A stretch of DNA of 64,000 bases, from contig NC_079880.1 of assembly GCF_029227915.1 (NCBI RefSeq), positions 1,366,001 to 1,430,000 on the forward strand, read 5' to 3'. The number at the start of each line of letters is the position of its first letter. Position 1 is the stretch's first letter. Below are positions 54,331-64,000 of this stretch, piece by piece. Origin of the DNA: Hydractinia symbiolongicarpus. Lineage: Eukaryota; Cnidaria; Hydrozoa; Anthoathecata; Hydractiniidae. The position numbers and the translations under genes are program-made. The notes below the pieces were generated by a model. The model saw nothing but the letters and a program-made list of their open reading frames with translations. It was not told where the DNA came from and ran no database searches.

Positions 54331-57300
54331 TTTCTACAGCGCACGATAACGGCTAGGATTGGTCCCACGGTAAAGAATGACTTATTTATCTAAATTTTTA
54401 AAATAAGTGCTACCCCAGCGCTCAGTGTAATCGCTGAGTTCGGGTAATCATGTCAAATTAAGAAAAATGTTTTTTCTTGGAGTCCAATTGTCTCACTCAT
54501 TACATTTATAACGTCATAGTCCAAAATCAGTTCAATTAAGTCCCACAGTCAATCGTTTCACTGTTAAAAGCGATACAACTTAGTAATATCGGTAACAATC
54601 ACTAAATACATGTTGGTACGAATATGTGACGCAACTGTTGTAGTTGAAACGGACTGATACTGTTAGAAAATCAATGAAATGTAGTATTTGAAACTGTCTT
54701 TATTTCTTCAGCGCGCGCTAAGGGCTAGGATTGGTCCAACAATAAAAATTTACTTATTTATCTAAATTTTTAAATGAAGCGCTACCACAGCGCCCAGTGC
54801 AATCGCTGACTTCCGGCAATCATGTCAAATTAAGAAGAATGTTATTTCTTGGAGTCAAACTGTCTCACTTATAACATTTATAAGGTCACAGTTCAAAATC
54901 AGTTCAACTAAGTCCCACAGTCAATCATTTCACTGTTAAAAGCGATGCAACCTAGTAATATAAAAAAAATATCGCTAAATACATGTTGGTACAAATATGT
55001 GACACAACTGTTGTAACTGAAGCGGATTGATACCGTTAGAAAGTCAATGAAATGTAGTTTTTGAAACTGTCGCCATTTCTTCAGCGCACGATAACGGCTG
55101 GGATTGGTCTCACAGTAAAAATGACTTATTTATTTAAATTTTCAAATGAAGCGCTACCACAGCGCCCAGTGTAATCGCTGAGTTCCGAAGAATCACGTCA
55201 AATTAAGAAGAATCTTATTTCTTGGAGTCCAAATGTCTCATTTATCACATTTATCAGGTCACAGTCCAAAGTTAGTTCAATTAAGTCCCACATTCAATCG
55301 TTTCACTGTTAAAAGCGATGCAACCTAGTAATAACAGATAAATATCGCTAAATACATGATGGTACGAATATGTGACCCAACTGTTGTAACTCAAACGAAC
55401 TGACACCGTTAGAAAGTCAATGAAATGTACTTTTTGAAACTGTCGCTATTTCTTCAGGGCGCGATAAGGGCTGGGATTGGTCCCACGGTAAAGAATGACT
55501 TATTTATCTAAATTTTAAATGAAGCGCTACCACAGCGCCCAGTGTAATCGCTGAGTTCCGCAATCATGTCAAATTAAGAAGATTGTTACTTCTTAGAGTC
55601 TAATTGTCTTACTTATCACATTCATTAGGTCACAGTCCAAAGTTAGTTCAATTAAGTCCCACATTCATTCGTTTCACTGTTAAAAGCGATGCAACCTAGT
55701 AATAACAGATAAATATCGCTAAATACATGTTGGTACGAATATGTGACGCAACCGTTGTAGCTCAAACGAACTAACACCGTTAGAAAGTCAATGAAATGCA
55801 CTTTTTGAAACTGTCGCTAATTCGTCAGCGCGCAATAACGGCTAGGATTGGTCCCCCAGTACAAAATGACTTATTTATCTACATTTTTAAATTAAGTGCT
55901 ACCCTAGCGCTCAGTGTAATCGCTGAGTTCCAGCAATCATGTCAAATTAAGAAGAATGTGATTTCTTTGAGTCTAATTGTCTCAATTATCACATTTATAA
56001 GGTCATAGTCCAAAATCAGTTCAATTAAGTCCCACAGTCAATCGTTTCACTGTTAAAAGCGATACAACTTAGTAATATCGGTAACAATCACTAGATACAT
56101 GTTGGTACGAATATGTGACGCAACTGTTGTAGTTGAAACGGACTGATACCGTTAGAAAGTCAATGAAATGTAGTTTTTGAAACTGTCGCTATTTCTACAG
56201 CGCACGATAACGGCTAGGATTGGTCCCACGGTAAAGAATGACTTATTTATCTAAATTTTTAAAATAAGTGCTACCCCAGCGCTCAGTGTAATCGCTGAGT
56301 TCCGGTAATCATGTCAAATTAAGAAAAATGTTTTTTCTTGGAGTCCAATTGTCTCACTTATTACATTTATAACGTCATAGTCCAAAATCAGTTCAATTAA
56401 GTCCCACAGTCAATCGTTTCACTGTTAAAAGCGATACAACTTAGTAATATCGGTAACAATCACTAAATACATGTTGGTACGAATATGAGACGCAACTGTT
56501 GTAGTTGAAACGGACTGATACTGTTAGAAAATCAATGAAATGTAGTATTTGAAACTGTCTTTATTTCTTCAGCGCGCGCTAAGGGCTAGGATTGGTCCAA
56601 CAATAAAAATTTACTTATTTATCTAAATTTTTAAATGAAGCGCTACCACAGCGCCCAGTGCAATCGCTGACTTCCGGCAATCATGTCAAATTAAGAAGAA
56701 TGTTATTTCTTGGAGTCAAACTGTCTCACTTATAACATTTATAAGGTCACAGTTCAAAATCAGTTCAACTAAGTCCCACAGTCAATCATTTCACTGTTAA
56801 AAGCGATGCAACCTAGTAATATAAAAAAAAAATCGCTAAATACATGTTGGTACGAATATGTGACACAACTGTTGTAACTGAAGCGGATTGATACCGTTAG
56901 AAAGTCAATGAAATGCACTTTTTGAAACTGTCGCTAATTCGTCAGCGCGCAATAACGGCTAGGATTGGTCCCCCAGTACAAAATGACTTATTTATCTACA
57001 TTTTTAAATTAAGTGCTACCCTAGCGCTCAGTGTAATCGCTGAGTTCCAGCAATCATGTCAAATTAAGAAGAATGTGATTTTTTTGAGTCTAATTGTCTC
57101 AATTATCACATTTATAAGGTCATAGTCCAAAATCAGTTCAATTAAGTCCCACAGTCAATCGTTTCACTGTTAAAAGCGATACAACTTAGTAATATCGGTA
57201 ACAATCACTAGATACATGTTGGTACGAATATGTGACGCAACTGTTGTAGTTGAAACGGACTGATACCGTTAGAAAGTCAATGAAATGTAGTTTTTGAAAC

Positions 57301-58400
57301 TGTCGCTATTTCTACAGCGCACGATAACGGCTAGGATTGGTCCCACGGTAAAGAATGACTTATTTATCTAAATTTTTAAAATAAGTGCTACCCCAGCGCT
57401 CAGTGTAATCGCTGAGTTCCGGTAATCATGTCAAATTAAGAAAAATGTTTTTTCTTGGAGTCCAATTGTCTCACTTATTACATTTATAACGTCATAGTCC
57501 AAAATCAGTTCAATTAAGTCCCACAGTCAATCGTTTCACTGTTAAAAGCGATACAACTTAGTAATATCGGTAACAATCACTAAATACATGTTGGTACGAA
57601 TATGTGACGCAACTGTTGTAGTTGAAACGGACTGATACTGTTAGAAAATCAATGAAATGTAGTATTTGAAACTGTCTTTATTTCTCCAGCGCGCGCTAAG
57701 GGCTAGGATTGGTCCAACAATAAAAATTTACTTATTTATCTAAATTTTTAAATGAAGCGCTACCACAGCGCCCAGTGCAATCGCTGACTTTTGGCAATCA
57801 TGTCAAATTAAGAAGAATGTTATTTCTTGGAGTCAAACTGTCTCACTTATAACATTTATAAGGTCACAGTTCAAAATCAGTTCAACTAAGTCCCACAGTC
57901 AATCATTTCACTGTTAAAAGCGATGCAACCTAGTAATATAAAAAAAATATCGCTAAATACATGTTGGTACGAATATGTGACACAACTGTTGTAACTGAAG
58001 CGGATTGATACCGTTAGAAAGTCAATGAAATGTAGTTTTTGAAACTGTCGCCATTTCTTCAGCGCACGATAACGGCTGGGATTGGTCGCACAGTAAAAAT
58101 GACTTATTTATTTAAATTTTCAAATGAAGCGCTACCACAGCGCCCAGTGTAATCGCTGAGTTCCGAAGAATCACGTCAAATTAAGAAGAATCTTATTTCT
58201 TGGAGTCCAAATGTCTCATTTATCACATTTATCAGGTCACAGTCCAAAGTTAGTTCAATTAAGTCCCACATTCAATCGTTTCACTGTTAAAAGCGATGCA
58301 ACCTAGTAATAACAGATAAATATCGCTAAATACATGATGGTACGAATATGTGACCCAACTGTTGTAACTCAAACGAACTGACACCGTTAGAAAGTCAATG
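54330..58400 (+). repeat. Nested duplications of 1861 and 1117 bp
   Basis: TGTTAGAAAATC marks the series at 54661, 56522 and 57639. About 54.33-55.05 kb matches 56.19-56.91 kb (offset 1861, five monomers). About 55.79-56.90 kb matches 56.90-58.02 kb (offset 1117, three monomers). About 55.05-55.40 kb matches 58.03-58.38 kb (offset 2978, the sum of the two). The three agree with one five-monomer event and one three-monomer event, one nested in the other. Shared oddities include GTTCCGAAGAATCACG. Confidence 0.8.
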
Positions 58401-61400
58401 AAATGCACGTTTTAAGACTGTCGCTAATTCGTCATCGCGCGATAACGGCTAGGATTGGTCCCCCAGTACAAATTGACTTATTTATCTAAATTTTTAAATG
58501 AAGCGCAACCACAGCGCCCAGTGTAATCGCTGACTTCTGGCAATCATGTCAAATTAAGAAGAATGTTATTTCTTTCAGTCCAATTGTCTCAATTATCACA
58601 TTTATAAGGTCATAGGCCAAAATCAGCTCAATTAAGTCCCACAGTCAATCGTTTCACTGTTAAAAGCGATACAACTTAGTAATATCGGTAAGAATCACTA
58701 AATACATGTTGGTACGAATATGTGACGCAACTGTTGTAGTTGAAACGGACTGATACCGTTAGAAAGTCAATGAAATGTAGTTTTTAAAACTATCGCTATT
58801 TCTACAGCGCGCGACAACCGCTAGGATTGGTCCCACGGTAAAGAATGAGTTATTTATCTAAATTTTTAAATGAAGCGGTACCACAGCTACCAGTGTTATC
58901 GCTGAGTTCCGGCAATCATGTCAAATTAAGATGAATGCTATTTCTTGGAGTCCAATTGTCTGATTAATCACTTTCATCAGGTCACAGTCCAAAGTTAGTT
59001 CAATTAAGTCCCACCTTCAATCGTTTCCCTTTTAAAAGCGATGCAACCTAGTAATAACAGATAAATATCGCTAAATACATGATGGTACGAATATGTGACC
59101 CAACCGTTGTAACTCAAACGAACTGACACTGTTAGAAAGTCAATGAAATGCACGTTTTGAAACTGTCACTAATTCGTCAGCGAGTGATAACGGCTAGGAT
59201 TGGTCCCCCAGTACAAAATGACTTATTTATCTACATTTTTAAATTAAGTCCTACCCCAGCGCTCAGTGTAATCGCTGAGTTCCGGCAATCATGTCAAATT
59301 AAGAAAAATGTTATTTCTTGGAGTCCAATTGTCTCACTTATTACATTTATAAGGTCATAGTCCAAAATCAGTTCAATTAAGTCCCACAGTCAATCGTTTC
59401 ACTGTTAAAAGCGATGCAACCTAGTAATATGAAAAAAATATCGCTAAATACATGTTGGTACGAATATGTGACGCAACCGTTGTAGTTGAAACGGACTGAT
59501 ACCGTTAGAAAGTCAATGAAATGTAGTTTTTAAAACTGTCGCTATTTCTACAGCGCGCGACAACGGCTAGGATTGGTCCCACGGTAAAGAATGACTTATT
59601 TATCTAAATTTTTAAATGAAGCGCTACCACAGCGCCCAGTGTAATCGCTGAGTTCCGGCAATCATGTCAAATTAGGATCAATGTTATTTCTTGGAGTCCA
59701 ATTGTCTCATTAATCACTTTCATCAGGTCACAGTCCAAAGTTAGTTCAATTAAGTCCCACATTCAATCGTTTCCCTGTTAAAAGCGATGCAACCTAGTAA
59801 TAACAGATAAATATCGCTAAACACATGATGGTACGAATATGTGACCCAACCGTTGTAACTCAAACGAACTGACACCGTTAGAAAGTCAATGAAATGCACG
59901 TTTTGAAACTGTCACTAATTTGTCAGCGCGTGATAACGGCTAGGATTGGTCCCCCAGTACAAAATGACTAATTTATCTACATTTTTAAATTAAGTCCTAC
60001 CCCAGCGCTCAGTGTAATCGCTGAGTTCCGGCAATCATGTCAAATTAAGAAAAATGTTATTTCTTGGAGTCCAATTGTCTCACTTATTACATTTATAAGG
60101 TCATAGTCCAAAATCAGTTCAATTAAGTCCCACAGCCAATCGTTTCACTGTTAAAAGCGATACAGCTTAGTAACATGGGTAACAATCACTAAATACATGT
60201 TGGTACGAATAGGTGACGCAACTGTTGTAGTTGAAACGGACTTATACCGTTAGAAAATCAATGAAATGTAGTATTTGAAACTGTCTCTATTTCTTCAGCG
60301 CGCGCTAAGGGCTAGGATTGGTCCCACAATAAAAATTGACTTATTTATCTAAATTTTTAAATGAAGCGCCAGCACAGCGCCCAGTGTAATCGCTGACTTT
60401 CGGCAATCATGTCAAATTAAAAAGAATGTTATTTCTTGGAGTCAAATTGTCTCACTTATTACATTTATAAGGTCACAGTCCAAAATTAGTTCAATTAAGT
60501 CCCACAGACAATCGTTTCACTGTTAAAAGCGATGCAACCTAGTAATATGAAATAAATATCGCTAAATACATGTGGGTACGAATATGTGACGCAACCGTTG
60601 TAACTCAAGCGGATTGATACCGTTAGAAAGTCAATGAAATGTAGTTTTTGAAACTGTCACCATTTCTTCAGCTCACGATAACGGCTGGGATTGGTCTCAC
60701 AGTAAAAATGACTTATTTATTTAAATTTTCAAGTGAAGCGCTACCACAGCGCCCAGTGTAATCGCTGAGTTCCGACAATCACGTCAAATTAAGAAGAATC
60801 TTATTTCTTGGAGTCCAAATGTCTCATTTATCACATTTATCACGTCACAGTCCAAAGTTAATTCAATTAAGTCGCACAGTAAATCGTTTCATTGTTAAAA
60901 AGAAAGCAACCTAGTAATATCAGAAGAATATCGCTAATACGAATATGTGACCCAACCGTTGTAAGTCAAACGGACTGACACCGTTAGAAAGTCAATGAAA
61001 TGTAGTTTTTGAAACTGTCGCTATTTCTTCAGCGCGCGATAAGGGCTAGGATTTGTCCCACGGTAAAGAATGACTTATTTATCTAAATTTTAAATGAAGC
61101 GCTACCACAGCGCCCAGTGTAATCGCTGAGTTCCGGCAATCATGCCAAATTAAGATGAATGTTACTTCTTAGAGTCCAATTGTCTTATTTATCACATTCA
61201 TCAGGTCACAGTCCAAAGTTAGTTCAATTAAGTCCAGCATTCATTCGTTTCACTGTTAAAAGCGATGCAACCTACTAATAACAGATAAATATTGCCAAAT
61301 ACATGTTGGTACGAATATGTGACGCAACCGTTGTAACTCAAACGAAATGACACCGTTAGAAAGTCAATGAAATGCACTTTTTGAAAGTGTCCCTAATTCG

Positions 61401-62565
61401 TCAGCGCGCAATAACGGCTAGGATTGGTCCCCCAGTACAAAATGACTTATTTATCTACATTTTTAAATTAAGTGCTACCCCAGCGCTCAGTGTAATCGCT
61501 GAGTTCCGGCAATCATGTCAAATTAAAAAGAATGTTATTTCTTGGATTCCAATTGTCTCAATTATCACATTTATAAGGTCATAGGCCAAAATCAGTTCAA
61601 TTAAGTCCAACAGTCAATCGTTTCACTGTTAAAAGCGATACAACTCAGTAATATCGGTAACAATCACTAAATACATGTTGGTACGAATATGTGACGCAAC
61701 TGTTGTAGTTGAAACGGACTGATACCGTTGAAAAGTCAATGAAATATAGATTTTGAAACTGTCGCTATTTCTACAGCGTGCGACAACGGCTAGGATTGGT
61801 CCCACGGTAAAAATGACTTTTTTATTTAAATTTTCAAGTGAAGCGCTACCACAGCGCCCAGTGTAATCGCTGAGTTCCGGCAATCACGTCAAATTAAGAA
61901 GAATGTTATTTCTTGGAGTCCAATTGTCTTATTTATCACATTCATCAGGTCAAAGTCCAAAGTTAGTTCAATTAAGTCCCACATTCTTCGTTTCACTGTT
62001 AAAAGCGATGCAACCTAGTAATAACAGATAAATATCGCTATATACATGTTGGTACGAATATGTGACGCAACCGTTGTAACTCAAACGAACTGACACCGTT
62101 AGAAAGTCAATTAAATGCACTTTTTGAAACTGTCGCTAATTAGTCAGCGCGCGATAACGGCTAGGATAGGTCCCACAGTAAGAATTGACTTATTTATCTA
62201 AATATTTAACTGAAGCGGTACCACAGCGCCCAGTGTAATCGCTGAGTTCCGGCAATCACGTCAAATTAAGAAGAATGTTATTTCTTGGAGTCCAATTGTC
62301 TCACTTTTACATTTATAAGGTCACAGCCCAAAATCAGTTGAATTAAGTCCCACAGTCAATCGATTCACTGTTAAATGCAATACAACCTAGTAATACCGGA
62401 AAGATATCACGAAATACATGTTGGTACGAATATGTGACTCAACTGTTGTAACACAAACTGATTGATACTGTTAGAAAGTCAATGAAATGTAGTTTTTGAA
62501 ACTGTCTCTATTTCTTTAGCACGCGATAACAGCTAGGATTGGTCCCCCAGTACAAAATGGCTTAT
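58400..62565 (+). repeat. Right-end 373-bp monomers
   Basis: About eleven monomers of the CAATCACTAAATACATG, CAGATAAATATCG and CATGATGGTACG types. Around 58.75-59.3 kb and 59.5-60.05 kb are similar pairs about 740 bp apart (GCGACAAC(C/G)GCTAGG, GATGAATGC against GATCAATGT). Divergence between neighbours looks greater than in the left array. Recurrent open frames of 70 codons (for example 59148-59360 and 61372-61584) and 84 codons on the minus strand (61629-61883) are repeat by-products. The last monomer is cut in GTACAAAATGGCTTAT at 62565. Confidence 0.72.
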
Positions 62566-62572
62566 AAGCCCG
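62560..62572. other. Junction of the two satellite families
   Basis: The 373-bp family reads GTACAAAATGGCTTAT up to 62565, where TTATCTAC would be expected next. From 62566 the sequence is AAGCCCGGATTTACGG, the end and start of the 202-bp unit. There is no transition zone, no mobile element and no obvious target duplication, so one family was joined directly to the other. Confidence 0.85.
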
Positions 62573-64000
62573 GATTTACGGGAAATCGCGGGTTTTCGTT
62601 TGCCGGCGATTAAACTTCTTTTATTCAGCGTCTCATCAAAAATGAAAACATTTTTGAAAACTACAAGTCTCATGCGTTTTAGTGGTGAAAAAAAAATTTA
62701 AAAAATCGTTCGGGAAATGAGTTTACTCCCTGGGTACTTTCTTTGTATACATTCGAATATACGGGCCAAGCCCCGGATTTACGGGAAAACGCGGGATTTC
62801 GTTTGCCGGCGATTAAACTTCTTTTATTCAGCGTCTCATCAAAAATGAAAACATTTTTGAAAACTACAAGTCTCATGCGTTATAGTGGTGAAAAAGTAAT
62901 TTAAAAAATCGTTTGGAAAATGAGTTTACGCCCTGGGTACTTTCTTTGTATACTTTTGACTTTACGGCCAAGCCCGGGATTTACGGGAAATCGCGGGTTT
63001 TCGTTTGCCGGCGATTAAACTTCTTTTATTCAGCGTCCCATCAAATATGAAAATATTTTTAAAAACTACAAGTCTTATGCGTTTTAGTGGTGAGAAAATA
63101 ATTTAAAAAATCGTTCTGGAAATGAGTTTACTCACAGGGTACTTTCTTTGTATACTTTTGACTATACGGGCCGAGTCCGGGATTTACGGGAAATCGCGGA
63201 TTTTCGTTTGCCGGCGATTAAACTTCTTTTATTCAGCGTCCCATCAAATATGAAAATATTTTTGAAAACTACAAGTCTCATGCGTTTAGTGGTAAAAAAA
63301 TAATATAAAAAATCGTTCGGGAAATGAGTTTACTCCCTGGGTACTTTCTTTGTATACTTTTGACTATACGGGCCAAACCCGGGATTTACGGGAAATCGCA
63401 GGTTTTCGTTTGCCGGCGATTAAACTTCTTTTATTCAGCGTCTCATCAAAAATGAAAACATTTTTGAAAACTACAAGTCTCATGCGTTTTAGTGGTGAAA
63501 AAGTAATTTAAAAAATCGTTTGGAAAATGAGTTTACGCTCTGGGTACTTTCTTTGTATACTTTTGACTATACGGCCAAGCCCGGGATTTACGGGAAATTG
63601 CGGGTTTTCGTTTGCCGGCGAATAAACTTCTTTTATTCAGCGTCCCATCAAATATGAAAATATTTTTAAGAACTACAAGTCTTATGCGTTTTAGTGGTGA
63701 GAAAATAATTTAAAAAATCGTTCTGGAAATGAGTTTACTCACAGGGTACTTTCTTTGTATACATTCGACTATACGTGCCAAGCCCGGGATTTACGGGAAA
63801 TCGCGGGTTTTCGTTTGCAGGCGATTAAACTGCTTTTATTCAGCGTCTCATCAAAAATGAAAACATTCTTGAAAACTACAAGTCTCATGCGTTTTAGTGG
63901 TGAAATAATAATTTAAAAAATCGTTTGGGAAATGAGTTTACTCCCTGGGTACTTTCTTTGTATACTTTTGACTATACGAGCCGAGTCCAGGATTTACGGG
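62566..64000. repeat. 202-203-bp satellite, seven copies plus a start
   Basis: The motif GGATTTACGGGAAA begins at 62572, 62775, 62977, 63180, 63382, 63584, 63787 and 63990, giving periods of 202 or 203. Each unit contains TCGTTTGCCGGCGATTAAAC, TTCTTTTATTCAGCGTC, CTACAAGTCT, ATGCGTTTTAGTGG, a run of A, GGGTACTTTCTTTGTATAC and a GC-rich end near GGGCCAAGCCC. Two types exist: CAGCGTCTCATCAAAAATG (copies 1, 2, 5, 7) and CAGCGTCCCATCAAATATG (copies 3, 4, 6). Copies 2-3 and 5-6 share further changes, such as CGTTTGGAAAATG and CTCACAGGGTAC, at 607 bp spacing, a three-unit duplication. It has no similarity to the 373-bp family. A 65-codon open frame (62679-62876, minus) is not a gene. The array continues past the window. 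Confidence 0.95.

Larger units (their letters stand above)
49290..60950 (+). repeat. Subfamily with 11-bp deletion (scattered copies)
   Basis: Monomers reading ATCGCTAATACGAATATGTG, instead of ATCGCTAAATACATGTTGGTACG and so on, occur near 49302, 50174, 50564, 51668, 52398, 53136, 54238 and 60938. The change fits loss of ten bases between the two TAC triplets of AATACATGTTGGTACGAA plus one A. Most copies also have CACAGTAAATCG at the preceding boundary and CAGAAGAATATCG, so they descend from one ancestor. I saw none left of 49 kb. Confidence 0.75.
44699..62565 (+). repeat. 373-bp satellite array, right segment
   Basis: This is the same family, orientation and phase as the left segment and continues it directly after the Helitron. 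Duplicated blocks give about 371.6-372.3 bp per monomer, so about 48 monomers. Roughly the first 470 bases match left-segment monomers. From about 45.18 kb the monomers resemble those at the extreme left of the window (GATTGATACTGTTAG and ACCTAAACTTTTAAATG variants). From about 49.2 kb other subfamilies dominate, marked by CAATCACTAAATACATG, TTTATCTAAATTTTTAAA, GTCCCCCAGTACAAAATG and an 11-bp deletion form. Several short open frames of about 70 codons recur at the same place in monomers here. They are repeat by-products, not genes. The segment ends abruptly at the 202-bp satellite. Confidence 0.96.

Noticed and set aside
50244-61584. Similar open frames of 70 codons on the plus strand, recurring at the same monomer position (50244, 55796, 56913, 59148, 61372)
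   Set aside because: They fall at the same phase of a tandem satellite, are closed by stops in most other monomers, and have no recognisable domain. The similarity comes from the DNA repeat, not from protein constraint.
61629-61883. 84-codon open frame on the minus strand
   Set aside because: It lies wholly in a satellite monomer, and the equivalent frame is closed in neighbouring monomers.
1-62565. CRISPR array, because of regular repeats
   Set aside because: The whole 373-bp unit is repeated, with no unique spacers, and the sequence is clearly eukaryotic satellite.
62679-62876. 65-codon open frame on the minus strand in the 202-bp satellite
   Set aside because: It is almost the length of one repeat unit and is not kept open in the other copies as a longer frame.
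1-64000. CENP-B box in either satellite
   Set aside because: I looked for TTCG-N4-A-N2-CGGG in the common monomer on both strands. The nearest, TTCGTTTGCCGGCG in the 202-bp unit, lacks the required A and CGGG.

Overview
The window is eukaryotic repetitive DNA with no gene I can support. Almost all of it is one satellite family with a monomer of about 373 bp, arranged head to tail on the given strand. No protein domain, rRNA, tRNA or CRISPR array was seen. The largest open frames are under 90 codons and are by-products of the repeats. A long satellite array carrying a Helitron fits a centromeric, pericentromeric or other heterochromatic region. I do not recognise the satellite and cannot name the species.

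Layout: (1) 1-42052, about 113 monomers of the 373-bp satellite. (2) 42053-44698, a 2646-bp non-autonomous Helitron on the minus strand, inserted precisely inside one monomer. (3) 44699-62565, about 48 more monomers of the same family (about 372 bp), increasingly of different subfamilies and carrying indel variants. (4) 62566-64000, an unrelated tandem satellite with a 202-203 bp period that runs off the right edge.

The 373-bp array has no single dominant higher-order unit. It is a patchwork of local duplications of whole-monomer multiples: 2-mer (747 bp), 3-mer (1117), 5-mers (1858, 1861, 1865, 1866), 6-mers (2238-2239), 7-mer (2613), 8-mers (2983-2984), and longer-range copies at 18 (6713) and 21 monomers (7837). 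Two rearrangements break the register: an 872-bp duplication with its junction near 49375, and a 390-bp chimeric monomer at 50495-50884. Offsets were obtained by matching shared diagnostic variants by eye. Block ends are approximate unless stated otherwise.

The clearest result is the Helitron. Its minus strand starts with TC and ends with CTAG. It has a hairpin 9 nt before the CTAG and sits between A and T with no target duplication. Removing it restores a monomer of exactly 373 bp.
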